DNA of 64,000 nt from Gammaproteobacteria bacterium (GTDB lineage: Bacteria > Pseudomonadota > Gammaproteobacteria > Pseudomonadales > Azotimanducaceae): positions 27,480 through 91,479 of the forward strand of contig JAJFKA010000131.1 of assembly GCA_021773555.1 (NCBI GenBank). Reading direction: 5' to 3'. Every line of letters begins with the position of its first letter. Position 1 is the first letter of the stretch. Made by a program: the position numbers and the translations under genes. Shown in pieces: positions 1 to 9,779 of this stretch. Below the pieces are notes generated by a model. The model was not told the DNA's origin. It did no database searches and worked only from the letters and a program-made list of their open reading frames with translations.

Positions 1-608
1 TGCGGATTGATTTGCATGGCAAGTGAGGGACCCTGATCGTAGGGTATCAGGCCATGAAGCAAGCTGGTGCGGATCACGCTGCCAGCCCCGCTGTTGCGAC
101 GCTTATACACGGCCGCCAGAACACCGGATACAATATTCTGACTGGTCGCATGACTGGCTACCGGTACCGCAGCAAAATTTGGCCCCGCCTTGCGGATAAT
201 GCCTTCCATGGATTTCATGCGTCCGGCAACAGCCGCCGCGAGCCCCTCCGATAGTGGCGGTCCATCAGGCGTGCCGAGGCAGGAAATCTCGCAGTAGATC
301 ACTTGAGGATTGACTGATAGAACCTGTTGTTCACGCAGGGGTTGGTCTTCACCGGGAAATAGAAAGCCATTTGGTAAGGTGGTGATGACAATATCTGCCG
401 AGCGAAGGCATGCATCGAGATCGGTGCAGGCTGCTTTTCCTCGCATCCACATACGTGCGCAGGGAACCTGATTCAGATATTGGTACTGCGGATCAGTTAT
501 TCTGGAGACTGCCGCACCATAATCCGCCAGGATCATCGTCGCCATTCCCCCGGCAGACCCGGAAGTCAGATCCAGGACCTTCAGCCCGGCCAGGGGTTCA
601 GCTGTCAT
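1..608 (-). CDS. CaiB/BaiF-type CoA-transferase, 3' end outside window
   Basis: The minus-strand frame stays open from an ATG at 608 to the window edge, giving 202 residues without a stop. The start MTAEPLAGLKVLDLTSG followed by an Ala/Gly-rich helix and a short Asp-Tyr-Gly-Ala segment is the standard N-terminus of class III (CaiB/BaiF) acyl-CoA transferases, which move CoA between carboxylic acids. The second half carries a CEISCLGTPDG stretch, in the place where these proteins usually have a conserved I-SxxG turn. The catalytic Asp region lies beyond the edge or is not identifiable here. The start codon overlaps the stop of the upstream M16 peptidase as ATGA (605-608), so the two are probably co-translated. 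Partial only because the window ends. Substrate unknown. Confidence 0.8.
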   Translation of the reverse strand, partial: MTAEPLAGLKVLDLTSGSAGGMATMILADYGAAVSRITDPQYQYLNQVPCARMWMRGKAACTDLDACLRSADIVITTLPNGFLFPGEDQPLREQQVLSVNPQVIYCEISCLGTPDGPPLSEGLAAAVAGRMKSMEGIIRKAGPNFAAVPVASHATSQNIVSGVLAAVYKRRNSGAGSVIRTSLLHGLIPYDQGPSLAMQINP

Positions 609-3343
609 GGTGCAAGCGCATTCCCATCGGAGTCAATCAGCTCGATGGTACCAAATCCCAGTTCCCTGAGCTTCGGCTCAATCACGGCACGGTCGCCGAC
701 AACAACCCAGGTTAGTTTTTCCGGTTGAATGATGCGCTTGCTGATCCGGCGGACCTCATCCAGGGTAAGTGCCTGCACTTCGGCAGCGTACTCATTGAAG
801 TAACTATCCGGTAATGCGTATTGGACAATCTGGGAAATAGATCCGAGGACTGCGCCTGAGGATTCCCAGCGACCTGAAAGTGACAGCGTGTTACTTGCCT
901 TTGATTTGGCCAGTTCCTCTGCGAGTGCAGGGGAGGCACCGACATAGTCGTTCAACTCGCGCATGACCTCCCGAATTGAATCAGCTGTTTTATCGGTCTG
1001 CACGCTTGAGTAGACGAAGAAGATACGCTGTCCTTTGGCGTTGAATAGTCCGCTTTGTGCACCGTATGACCAGCCTTTGTCTTCGCGAAGATTCATGTTG
1101 ATGCGGGATGTGGAAAGCCCCCCAATAATATCGTTCATTGCTTCCGTTGCAATTTCGTCAGGGTTGGCTTTCGGCGTTGCCAGAGAAGCGGCGAACAGAA
1201 TTGACTGTTCCGAACCGGGTCGGTCAACCAGATACAGGCTGATGTGGTCCGGTTTCGAAACCTCGCTGATATTTTTTGTTGGGATTGGGCCTGGCTTCCA
1301 CTTGCCGAAGGCTTGTTCCAACTTTGGCAGCAGCAAGGCCAGGGTTGTGTCGCCGACCACCACCAGCGTGGCATGATCTGCTTTGAACCAGGTACTGTGA
1401 AAATCTCTGATCTCCGGCAAGGTGATAGTACTGACGGAAGCCGTGGTACCAGAGCCGGTTCGTGGGTTACCGTATGCATGCGCTTTACCATACAGGATCT
1501 GTGGTAATACCCGCTGGGCCATCGCGATGGGACTCTGTTGTTCCCGGGTGATCGCGGTCAACATCTGCAATCTCAGGCGCTCGAGTTCTTTCTCGGGAAA
1601 GGAAGGATTTAGCACCACATCAGCGTACACTGCGAGGGAATCGTTGAGGGTACTACTCAAGGTGGATAAGGTAACAAACGATGTGTCCAGGTTTGATCCC
1701 GCACCAATGCTCGCACCCAGCATGATCAGTTCTTCGTTGATGGTAAGTGCGTCACGGCGTGTGGTTCCCTCATCAAGCATGCTCATGGCGAGCTTGGCGG
1801 TGCCCGGCTTGCCGAACTGGTCTGATGCAAATCCGGCGTCGATGGATAGCTGCATTTTGACCACAGGAATGGTGTCTCGCCGGGCGAAAATAACGTTCAA
1901 CCCGTTACTCAGTGCGGCGCGTTCGAAGCTATCAAACTTTGCCAGTGGCGGCTCCCCGGGTTCAGGAATGCCACTGCGATCGACTGTTGAATCCGCGGCC
2001 TGCATGGCAGGAAACGGACGAATTTCGAGTTGATACTGGCCATCGGAAAGCCACTCAATTGCAGCGGACCTGAGGTCGTCCCGGGTTGCGGATTTAATCC
2101 ATTCGAGTTCTTTTTTGTAAAAAGTTGGATCGCCGTTATAGATGTAATTGGAGGCAAGTAAATCAGATTTTCCACCGAAACCGCCGACGTTCTCCAGGGC
2201 CTGAACGAAACCGCTGATGTTTTGGATCTTGATGCGCGCCAGTTCTTTTTTGGTTAGTCCTTTACTGAGAAACCTGGCCAGTTCCTCATTGATGATTGCG
2301 TTGACGCGATCAACGTCGCCACCGGGGTTCACCATTGCCGAGATTTCGAAGGTGCCTGCGATTTCGTACCCGGAAACGTATGCGCTGACGCTGGAGACCA
2401 GTTGTTCATCATAAACCAGCCGTTTGTACAGTCGGGAATTCTTACCGCTGGTTAATGCATCGCCCACCATGCTCAGATAATTGGACGCTCTGGTGCTGTG
2501 TCCCGGTATGTTCCAGGACTTCAGCAGCATGGTTTGCGGAACGCGATCAAAGGAGACCTGCTTCATGGTCCCGGTGAGCTTTGCCACGAAGGATTCGTGC
2601 CGGGTGATCGGCGGGCCTGGTTTGATTTCCCCGAAATAATGTTCAACCCGTGTAATCACCGAAGCCGTGTTGACGTCACCGGCAACCACAATCACGGTAT
2701 TCGCTGCGCCGTAGTATTTGTTGAACCACTCATGAACATCTTCCAGACTGGCGGCATCCAGATCCTCCATTGAACCGATGGGTAACCACGAATATGGGTG
2801 ACCAGCAGGGTAGATATTTTTATACTGGATATCAGCGCCTTTGCCGTAGGGACCGTTCTCACCCTGGCGTTTTTCGTTTTTGACGACGTCGCGTTGTTCG
2901 TCCAGTTTCTCCTGGGTTATTGCGCCCAGGAGGTTGCCCATGCGATCGGATTCCAGCCATAAAATAGCGTCCAGGGCGTTGACCGGTACGTTTTGAAAGT
3001 AGTTGGTACGATCAAAACTGGTGGTGCCATTAAGCGTCGTGGCACCTAGTTTTTCGGTTGCCCTGAAGTAATCATCATCGTAATTTTCGCTGCCGTTAAA
3101 CATCAAATGCTCGAACAAGTGGGCGAATCCCGTCTTCCCCTGAACTTCATTTTTAGAGCCCACGTGATACCAGACGTTTACAGCTGCAATGGGTGCCTTG
3201 TGATCTTCATGGACGATCAGCGTCAGCCCGTTATCGAGCGTATGCAGGGTGTAAGGGATATCGACGTCAATATCGAAAGGATCGGTAGCAGCCGATGCCG
3301 TTGCGTGAAGAATCAAAAGTACGAACGTTAAAATAATGCGCAT
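605..3343 (-). CDS. Secreted M16 zinc metallopeptidase, two-domain (pitrilysin/insulinase family)
   Basis: Product of 912 residues. Residues 1-19 form a signal peptide (MRIILTFVLLILHATASA), so it acts in the periplasm or is exported. The inverted zinc motif HxxEH is present as HLFEH at about residues 75-79, followed about 70 residues later by a Glu-rich helix (VVKNEKRQGEN) that supplies the third zinc ligand in this family. A second M16-like half begins near residue 470 and has no zinc motif, as is usual for the substrate-holding half. The frame is open 25 codons further upstream, but the start at 3343 is preferred because it places the signal peptide at the N-terminus. It overlaps the downstream CoA-transferase by 4 nt. 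The specific substrate is unknown; peptide degradation is the family role. Confidence 0.93.
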   Translation of the reverse strand: MRIILTFVLLILHATASAATDPFDIDVDIPYTLHTLDNGLTLIVHEDHKAPIAAVNVWYHVGSKNEVQGKTGFAHLFEHLMFNGSENYDDDYFRATEKLGATTLNGTTSFDRTNYFQNVPVNALDAILWLESDRMGNLLGAITQEKLDEQRDVVKNEKRQGENGPYGKGADIQYKNIYPAGHPYSWLPIGSMEDLDAASLEDVHEWFNKYYGAANTVIVVAGDVNTASVITRVEHYFGEIKPGPPITRHESFVAKLTGTMKQVSFDRVPQTMLLKSWNIPGHSTRASNYLSMVGDALTSGKNSRLYKRLVYDEQLVSSVSAYVSGYEIAGTFEISAMVNPGGDVDRVNAIINEELARFLSKGLTKKELARIKIQNISGFVQALENVGGFGGKSDLLASNYIYNGDPTFYKKELEWIKSATRDDLRSAAIEWLSDGQYQLEIRPFPAMQAADSTVDRSGIPEPGEPPLAKFDSFERAALSNGLNVIFARRDTIPVVKMQLSIDAGFASDQFGKPGTAKLAMSMLDEGTTRRDALTINEELIMLGASIGAGSNLDTSFVTLSTLSSTLNDSLAVYADVVLNPSFPEKELERLRLQMLTAITREQQSPIAMAQRVLPQILYGKAHAYGNPRTGSGTTASVSTITLPEIRDFHSTWFKADHATLVVVGDTTLALLLPKLEQAFGKWKPGPIPTKNISEVSKPDHISLYLVDRPGSEQSILFAASLATPKANPDEIATEAMNDIIGGLSTSRINMNLREDKGWSYGAQSGLFNAKGQRIFFVYSSVQTDKTADSIREVMRELNDYVGASPALAEELAKSKASNTLSLSGRWESSGAVLGSISQIVQYALPDSYFNEYAAEVQALTLDEVRRISKRIIQPEKLTWVVVGDRAVIEPKLRELGFGTIELIDSDGNALAP

Positions 3344-3511
3344 GGCGGAGTTGCTGCCTTTTTGGGAATCGTTGATTGTATAGCGTGTTACGCTCACGTG
3401 TAAGACGGAATGCAGCACCCCCTTTATGGTAACCGGATTTTATAAAAAGGTTCACCGCATCAAGGTTCGAATGATGCGGGGCACTAATCTTTGAAGAGTC
3501 ACTACAACAAT

Positions 3512-4423
3512 ATGCTTGAACGAACGTCTTTTTCCGGGGCGGGATGCCGCCTTTCAGCGATTAGCACGGATGAAGCCAATGACGGACCGGTGGCTATCGT
3601 CTTACATGGTATGCGTGATCATGCACTCAGCATGTACCCACTGGTTCACGGCCTCGCTAACTACAGGGTAATTGCACCAGATTTGCGTGGCCATGGCATG
3701 AGCGACAAACCAGGGATATACACGCTGGCTCACTTTGTTGCGGACCTTGACTGCCTGTTCGAGGCCGCTCGAATCGATTCCGCCGTGTTGATCGGACACA
3801 GTCTGGGCGGGCATATCGTCAGCCGGTTTACCGCGACCTATCCCGAACGGGTCAGTCGGCTGGTGCTCATTGACGGTATGGGTCCGCCGGGCGAGGAAAC
3901 GCAGTCCGGTCTTTCAGGGCAGGCGGCCACCTGGCAACGTAATATTGGGATGCTGCGTGCCACAAAGATGAAACGCGCAATGCCGGGAGTCGCTGACGCC
4001 CTGCAGCGACTCAGCAAGAATAATCCGTTGTTGGATGAAGCCAGCGCCAGACGAATCGTTGAAAATGGCGTTGACGTCGAGGCGGACGGCAGCGTTTTCT
4101 GGAAATGGGATCCTGCAGTGGATATGGTCTGGTCAACGTTTTCTCAGGATGAAGCCGCCGCTGCTTATGAGTTGATCACCTGTCCGGTTCAGGTGATCAC
4201 CGGTGAAAATTCGCTGGACTACTGGCAGATGAATCGAGAGGACCTGGCGGGCCGGCAGGATTTGCATGACCGGGAAATCGCTCGAAAATGCGCCTTGTTT
4301 ACGGATGCAGAGCACGTGGTGATCGGTGGCGCAGGACACATGATTCATTACGATGAACCCCGGATGCTGAGCAAGACCATCCTTGATTTTTTGGGGACAG
4401 CTAAAAGCGCCGGGGCGGCTTAG
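3512..4423 (+). CDS. Alpha/beta hydrolase
   Basis: About 303 residues from the ATG at 3512; a TTG seven codons upstream (3491) is an alternative start. The oxyanion motif HGMRD, the RGHGMSDKP loop and the nucleophile elbow GHSLGG are all present, and a late GAGHMIHYDEP segment supplies the catalytic His. This is the classical fold of epoxide hydrolases, haloalkane dehalogenases and esterases such as those of meta-cleavage pathways. There is no signal peptide, so it is cytoplasmic. The gene is divergent from the M16 peptidase and converges on the RND pump gene with a 4 nt overlap of the stop codons. Substrate cannot be predicted. Confidence 0.88.
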   Translation: MLERTSFSGAGCRLSAISTDEANDGPVAIVLHGMRDHALSMYPLVHGLANYRVIAPDLRGHGMSDKPGIYTLAHFVADLDCLFEAARIDSAVLIGHSLGGHIVSRFTATYPERVSRLVLIDGMGPPGEETQSGLSGQAATWQRNIGMLRATKMKRAMPGVADALQRLSKNNPLLDEASARRIVENGVDVEADGSVFWKWDPAVDMVWSTFSQDEAAAAYELITCPVQVITGENSLDYWQMNREDLAGRQDLHDREIARKCALFTDAEHVVIGGAGHMIHYDEPRMLSKTILDFLGTAKSAGAA

Positions 4424-7400
4424 CTACCAGCACTCGAATTCAGGGTCCTGGTTTTGGAATGATGTTCCACCAGCGCCGGATCGATTTCCGTATCGAGCCC
4501 GCAGAAGTGAAGCCAGTCCTCCAGCATGAGGTAAAGGCTCGGGACCAGGAACAAGGTGATGACCGTGGAGAACAGCACGCCGAATGCCAGCGAGATGGCC
4601 ATGGGAATGAACATAAAGGTTTCCGGGTCGGTGTTAGTCATCAGCGGTACCAGCCCGACAAAGGTTGTCGCTGAAGTCAGTACGATGGGTCTGAATCTGA
4701 CCACCCCCGCGTTGGAAACTGCCTCGAACATGGGTACACCCTGGCGACGTTGGCGATTAATGTAATCCACCAGCACGAGCGATGAGTTTACGACAACGCC
4801 GGACAGGGCAATGATGCCCAGCATCGAGAAGAAAATAAGATTCCATCCCATGATGTAATGGCCGACGATTGCACCTACTGCCCCAAAAGGAATCACGCTC
4901 ATAATTACCAGCGGTTGCATGTAGCTTTTAAGCGGGACCGCCAGAAGGGCAAAAATGATCATCAGGGCGATGGGCACCGTGGCAGCGATACTACCCATGG
5001 CTTTGTCGCGCTCTTCCTGTTCACCACTTTTGGAATATCTGACACCGGGAAACAATGAATTACGGCAGCGATCCTTGCGATCGCCGAGGCTTGAGCCGGA
5101 TTCGCAGATAGACTTTTCTACTGCCCGAATCACCTCTTCAGGAGCAGCGGCACTCCGGTCGATGTCACCTTTGACTTCCACAACTCGCTGCTGGTCCTGG
5201 CGTCGAATGGAGGAATATCCGTTTCCGTAAGTGACTGCGGCGACGCTCGAAAAGGGCACTTCTATCCCGTCGCTGTTTCGAATCCGCATGTCTTCGAGAT
5301 TGCCGAGTGATTTCCGTTCCGATTCGGGGTAGCGCACCATGACCCGCACGTCGTCGGTACCCCGTTGGATCCTTTGTGCTTCCTCGCCATAGAATGACTG
5401 GCGAACCTGTCGGGCCAGATCGTTGAGCGTCAGACCCAGGGGTTTGGCCTCAGGCAGGATGTCCAGCTTGATTTCCTGCTTACCTGCGCGGAATGAATCA
5501 GACAGATCGAGCACGCCGGGGTACTTGCCCAGTTCACCGCGCAGATGAGCGGCGGCATCCCGAAGTTCTTCAACATTACGGCCACGCAGTTGCAGGGAAA
5601 TAGGGTCACCAGCGCTGAATGAATTGGCGTTGAATTGCAGTTCGATAGCATCCGGAATCTTCCCGGCCAGCACTCGCCAGCGATCAGAAATCCGGGTTGA
5701 GGTCCAGCCTGGGCGCTCCTCAATGGGCACGAGATCGATGACCACTTCAGCCAGGTGGCTACCACCGGCAGTCCGGGTTGGCGGTCCATTGCTCCGTGCG
5801 GCGTTGATCCCGATGGACTCGAATACATGCCTGATCGCATGGCGATCGCCCATAAATCCCAGATCCTGGTCAATTTCATCCTTGAGTTTCAACGCCGCTT
5901 CCCGAATCTGATTTGCACCGTCAGCAGTGAGTTCAACATTGATACCCTCCGGCATGGTCAGGGTTGCGTACACCCGATCGCCGTCGATCGCAGGAAAGAA
6001 CTGAAAGATCACGCGACCGCTGGCGATTAACGCGATCGCCATGATCAGCACGGCAGTCGCCACGGCCCAGGTAACCCATCGCCACTCAAGTGTTTTCATG
6101 AGGAGCGGTTTGTACGTCTGGTGGGCAATCGTTTCCAGCCCGTTGGCGAAGAATCCCTGGAACTTAATCCACTTTTTAACCGCGCTCGACTGGCTGAACA
6201 GATAACCTTCTGTTTTACGGTGTGCCAGGTGAGTCGGCAGAATCAGCAGGCACTCCAGCAAGCTGAATAACAGACAGATCACCACAACCCAGCCGATGAT
6301 CGAGAAAAATGAACCCATGCGACCCTCAATCAGCAGTATCGGGAGAAACGCTGCCATCGTGGTCAGTACCCCAAAGAACACCGGAACAAGTACTTCCTGG
6401 GTACCGGCAACGGCAGCGTCACGATGATTGGTATCGGTGGATTCGTGGCTGTAAACACGCTCGCCGATAACGATGGCATCATCAACCACGATGCCGAGCA
6501 CCAGGATAAACGCCAGCACTGTTAATGAACTGATGTTGATACCGGCGACTGGAAACATCCAGATGGCTCCAAGAATGGCGATCGGGATACCGGCAGCTAC
6601 CCAGAGCGCAACCTTGAAGCGCAAAAACAGGGTAAGCACGATCAACACCAGTGCGAGTCCAGCCCAGGCATTCCGGGTAAGCGCGGATATTCTGCGATCC
6701 AGCGGGATAGATTCATCAATCCACACGGATAACTCGATACCCCTGGGCAGGTACGGGCGTTTGTTGTTGATATAGGTCTTAACTGCGTCCGCGGAGGTAA
6801 CCGTGTCTTCTTCTCCGACGCGATAGACGGTCACCATTACTGCACGCTCGCCGTCGAATCTGGCGCGGAGATAGCCTTCCTCGAAGGCGTCCCTGACGTT
6901 AGCAATTTCGCCCAGGGTGAGTTTTGTCCCATCCGGTTGCGTTACCACAACGATATTTTCGTATTCGTAACCGCGGTACGCCTGGCCTTTGCTACGCAGC
7001 AACACTTCGCCACCGGCAGTTTTGATCGATCCGCCCGGCAGGTCCAGCGATGAGCGCCTGATCGCGTCGGCAATTGAAGTCATCGTCAGGTTGTATTGCC
7101 GCAGCATCTGCTCGCTGACTTCGATCGAAATCTCCCAGGGACGGGCGTAGTTAACGGCAACCTGGGAGATGCCATCCAGTGTGGCGATTTCATCACGAAT
7201 CTCTTCGGCTAACAGCTTAAGGGTGGTTTCATCGGTTCTGCCGTTAAGCACCACGGAGATCGTCTGACCGCGAAACTGGAGCGACGAAACGATGGGTTTC
7301 TCGGTTTCTGCCGGAAATGTAGAGATGGCATCAACTTTACCCTTGATGTCGTTCAGCGCTGTTGTGATGACCGTATCCGGGAGCAGTTCCAGGGTGACGC

Positions 7401-7671
7401 TGCACATACCCTCATTGGAGGTAGAGCGCATTTTGTCGATGCCGTCGACTCCCTCTATTGCTTCTTCAATCCTGATACATACAGCTTGTTCTACCTCTTC
7501 GGGCGCCGCACCCAGATAGGGAACCTGCACCAGCACGATGCCCGGTTCGATGTTGGGAAATTCCTCTTTGTGCATTGTCAGGAGTGCGATCACTCCTCCG
7601 GCGATGAATATCCACATGAGTAGATTGGCCGCGACAGGATTATCGACGAACCACGCGATAGGTCGTCCCAT
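4420..7671 (-). CDS. RND-family efflux permease (AcrB-like inner membrane pump)
   Basis: Product of 1083 residues with the RND layout: TM1 near the N-terminus, a large periplasmic loop, TM2-6 around residues 335-500, a second periplasmic loop, and TM7-12 at the C-terminus. The proton-relay pair of acidic residues is visible in TM4 (GIVVDDAIVIGE). The protein resembles the divergent HAE/AcrB-like group that starts with the MGRPIAWFVDNPVAANLLM pattern. A ribosome-binding site (CGGAG, 8 nt from ATG) decides the start at 7671. It is the third gene of a minus-strand operon after a GntR-type regulator and a membrane-fusion protein, 18 nt downstream of the latter. No outer-membrane TolC-type channel is encoded here, so it must use one from elsewhere. 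Exported compound unknown. Confidence 0.95.
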   Translation of the reverse strand: MGRPIAWFVDNPVAANLLMWIFIAGGVIALLTMHKEEFPNIEPGIVLVQVPYLGAAPEEVEQAVCIRIEEAIEGVDGIDKMRSTSNEGMCSVTLELLPDTVITTALNDIKGKVDAISTFPAETEKPIVSSLQFRGQTISVVLNGRTDETTLKLLAEEIRDEIATLDGISQVAVNYARPWEISIEVSEQMLRQYNLTMTSIADAIRRSSLDLPGGSIKTAGGEVLLRSKGQAYRGYEYENIVVVTQPDGTKLTLGEIANVRDAFEEGYLRARFDGERAVMVTVYRVGEEDTVTSADAVKTYINNKRPYLPRGIELSVWIDESIPLDRRISALTRNAWAGLALVLIVLTLFLRFKVALWVAAGIPIAILGAIWMFPVAGINISSLTVLAFILVLGIVVDDAIVIGERVYSHESTDTNHRDAAVAGTQEVLVPVFFGVLTTMAAFLPILLIEGRMGSFFSIIGWVVVICLLFSLLECLLILPTHLAHRKTEGYLFSQSSAVKKWIKFQGFFANGLETIAHQTYKPLLMKTLEWRWVTWAVATAVLIMAIALIASGRVIFQFFPAIDGDRVYATLTMPEGINVELTADGANQIREAALKLKDEIDQDLGFMGDRHAIRHVFESIGINAARSNGPPTRTAGGSHLAEVVIDLVPIEERPGWTSTRISDRWRVLAGKIPDAIELQFNANSFSAGDPISLQLRGRNVEELRDAAAHLRGELGKYPGVLDLSDSFRAGKQEIKLDILPEAKPLGLTLNDLARQVRQSFYGEEAQRIQRGTDDVRVMVRYPESERKSLGNLEDMRIRNSDGIEVPFSSVAAVTYGNGYSSIRRQDQQRVVEVKGDIDRSAAAPEEVIRAVEKSICESGSSLGDRKDRCRNSLFPGVRYSKSGEQEERDKAMGSIAATVPIALMIIFALLAVPLKSYMQPLVIMSVIPFGAVGAIVGHYIMGWNLIFFSMLGIIALSGVVVNSSLVLVDYINRQRRQGVPMFEAVSNAGVVRFRPIVLTSATTFVGLVPLMTNTDPETFMFIPMAISLAFGVLFSTVITLFLVPSLYLMLEDWLHFCGLDTEIDPALVEHHSKTRTLNSSAGS

Positions 7672-7689
7672 GGTGTTTACTCCGAGAGG

Positions 7690-8847
7690 TTATGCCTGAG
7701 GGTAGATGGGGGTTACGCGCATTCCATCAATGACAGTCTGGATGGGCGACACATTCACGATCTCACCATCCTCGAGACCGGCACTGATAATCACGTTGTC
7801 TTGCTCGAATCTCAAAACCTTCACCGGGCGAAATCGAAGACGATTGTCGGCATCGACCACCAGGACCTGTGCTTGATTGCGCAATGCCGCACGCGGCAGC
7901 GAGATGACATTGTCTACTAATCTGCCCCGGATCGAGGCAGCGACAAACAGTCCAACCGGCAGGGGTGGTTGATTTCGATCGGTCGAATTTTCAACGCGAA
8001 CCACGGCGTTTACCATTCGGCTCCTGGAATCTATTTCTGCTTCGGTCCTGACCAGTTTTCCAGTCCACTGGTATTGCTGACCGCCATACTCGGTGCTCAA
8101 AATCACTTCAGGTGCGAGCGCCGGATCGAGTTCTCCGCGATGTCCCAGCGGTAGATCCAGGTAGGCGAGTTGCCGGTCGGCAACCGGCAATCGAATTTCC
8201 ACCGAGTCACTGGCGTAAATGGAAGCAACCGTCTGGCCACGGCTGATGAACTGGCCCAGGTCGACTTTTTCTGAACGGACCAGGCCATCGTAAGGCGCGC
8301 GAATCTCGGTTCGCCACAGATCTCGTTGCGCCTGTTCCAGTGAAATTTGTGCGTCGAGGAGTGACGCTTCAGCGATGCGCTGGGTACGCAATGCGCTCTC
8401 CAGCGTTGATTGGCTGGTCAGTTTGTTTTTTACCAGTTCCTGCATACGAGTAAGTTCGAACCGGGCATGTTCATCCTCGGCACGCGCACGGGTCACACTG
8501 GCCCGATTTCTGGCGACCGCGGAACGATAGTCCCGGTCGTCGATGCTGAGCAGTATTTCATCGGCTTTGAAATATCCTCCAGGCACGAGGTTGGGCGACA
8601 TCCACTTCACCCGACCCGTCACTTCCGGGACCAGTTCACTCTGGGTTCTCGGCAGAACGCTGCCTTGTGACAATACCTCCAGGCGGGTACTGCCTTTGTG
8701 GACTTGAATCACTCTGATGGCGGTTGATACTTCCTCCGGCTCGATCATTTCCGGTTGTGGCGCGCTGACCACCAGTCCGTAGGCAACGATCACTGCGAAA
8801 AACAGCACGGAAACTGTCATTGCGGCTTTGATCAGATTATTACGCAT
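7690..8847 (-). CDS. Membrane-fusion (periplasmic adaptor) protein of RND efflux system
   Basis: About 385 residues. An N-terminal TM/signal anchor (ISVLFFAVIVAYG-type hydrophobic run near residues 8-25) is followed by a lipoyl-like half, a coiled-coil hairpin rich in Arg/Ala/Glu (about 105-170), the second lipoyl half (IRAPYDGLV) and a beta-barrel region. This is the standard adaptor order. The start at 8847 is chosen because a strong AAGGAGT lies 8 nt upstream; the frame is open 8 codons further. The start overlaps the 3' end of the regulator gene by 8 nt, and the pump gene follows after 18 nt, so all three are one transcription unit. Confidence 0.93.
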   Translation of the reverse strand: MRNNLIKAAMTVSVLFFAVIVAYGLVVSAPQPEMIEPEEVSTAIRVIQVHKGSTRLEVLSQGSVLPRTQSELVPEVTGRVKWMSPNLVPGGYFKADEILLSIDDRDYRSAVARNRASVTRARAEDEHARFELTRMQELVKNKLTSQSTLESALRTQRIAEASLLDAQISLEQAQRDLWRTEIRAPYDGLVRSEKVDLGQFISRGQTVASIYASDSVEIRLPVADRQLAYLDLPLGHRGELDPALAPEVILSTEYGGQQYQWTGKLVRTEAEIDSRSRMVNAVVRVENSTDRNQPPLPVGLFVAASIRGRLVDNVISLPRAALRNQAQVLVVDADNRLRFRPVKVLRFEQDNVIISAGLEDGEIVNVSPIQTVIDGMRVTPIYPQA

Positions 8848-9565
8848 AGCGGGGACTCCTTGATCCTGCACCTGTCTGTGGCTCTAGTGCATCCAGTACG
8901 GCTTGCTTGACCAGGCCGAAATGTTCGATGAGCGCAGCGCTGGCAGCGCTTTGTTCGCGATTCCGGATACTGCTGGCAAGATTCTCCATCAGCACCTGAT
9001 CGTGTTGCTGATTAATTGCGGGGTGCATACCGATGAGTTCCAGGCGACCAACAAACTGCGACTTCAGACCATTAAAAATGAGCCTCAATACCAGGTTTTT
9101 ATTTACATCGACAAAACAGGACCCTAATTCCTGCCATTTCTCGTGGTAGTCGGGGTGTTCAGGGGTGAGTCCGGTCAGGCTGGTCACGATTTCATGCATG
9201 ATCAGCAACTCATCATCCGTCGCCTTCTCAATAGCAGATCTTGCGGACAAGGCCATCATTGAGCCGAGTACTTCGAGAAACTGCGCAATCAGCGCGGGCT
9301 TTGGTGTCTCTCCCAGATCGAGTAAATGACCCAGTACTTCGAGTGTCGCCTCGTGGATCGCGACGATTCGAACCCCGCCCGGTTTGACCGCGACGATGCC
9401 GAGTTGCTCGAGTTTCTTGATCGCCTCGCGAATTGCGCCGCGATTGGCCTCGAATCGTGCGGCCAGGTCGCGCTCGGAAGGGAGTCGTTCACCTGCGCGA
9501 TATTGCCCGCGCAGAATTTCTGATCGAAGGATAGTGGTAATTTCTTCCGCCTTGGAGAGGTTCAT
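8840..9565 (-). CDS. FadR-subfamily GntR transcriptional regulator
   Basis: About 241 residues. The N-terminal winged helix-turn-helix is canonical for GntR proteins (LPSERDLAARFEANRGAIRE near residues 30-60), followed by an all-helical FCD-like ligand-binding domain. The start at 9565 is supported by AGGA 6 nt upstream; an ATG 14 codons further upstream (9607) would fall inside the operator array and is less likely. As first gene of the efflux operon it probably represses itself, the adaptor and the pump. The inverted repeats at 9602-9637 match the half-sites known for FadR-type proteins (TGGT/ACCA). Inducer unknown; family members bind acyl-CoA or organic acids. Confidence 0.9.
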   Translation of the reverse strand: MNLSKAEEITTILRSEILRGQYRAGERLPSERDLAARFEANRGAIREAIKKLEQLGIVAVKPGGVRIVAIHEATLEVLGHLLDLGETPKPALIAQFLEVLGSMMALSARSAIEKATDDELLIMHEIVTSLTGLTPEHPDYHEKWQELGSCFVDVNKNLVLRLIFNGLKSQFVGRLELIGMHPAINQQHDQVLMENLASSIRNREQSAASAALIEHFGLVKQAVLDALEPQTGAGSRSPRYA

Positions 9566-9601
9566 TGGTTTCCTGGAGGATTTCGTGAATACGATTGGAT
9601 A

Positions 9602-9637
9602 GACCATAATGGTCAGACCAATATGGTATGGCCATTA
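9602..9637 (-). promoter_or_regulatory. Operator array for the FadR-type regulator
   Basis: Alternating half-sites GACCA (9602-9606), TGGTC (9610-9614), GACCA (9616-9620), TGGT (9624-9627) and GGCCA (9630-9634) form overlapping palindromes. GACCATAATGGTC and TGGTCAGACCA are perfect inverted repeats. FadR-subfamily operators are known to follow TnGTnnnACnA, and TGGTCAGACCA fits this. The array lies directly downstream of the predicted -10 box, where binding would block transcription. Assignment to this regulator is inference from position and site type. Confidence 0.7.
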
Positions 9638-9661
9638 TAAGGATCAGTAAACCATGTGCAA
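9634..9661 (-). promoter_or_regulatory. Promoter of the regulator-adaptor-RND operon
   Basis: On the minus strand a perfect TATAAT (9634-9639) follows TTGCAC (9656-9661) with a 16 nt spacer. The -35 box is moderate, the -10 box is consensus. Its start point would fall within the operator array, consistent with autorepression. Confidence 0.55.
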
Positions 9662-9779
9662 GCCCCTGGGTCTGCCTGATTCCGGAGGTGTTTTTTATAC
9701 TTCCAGATTCAGCTGTTGTTAAGCTAACTACCGGTACGCTTGGCCTGATTGGAAATTAATGTACTGAAGGGAGTGTGAA

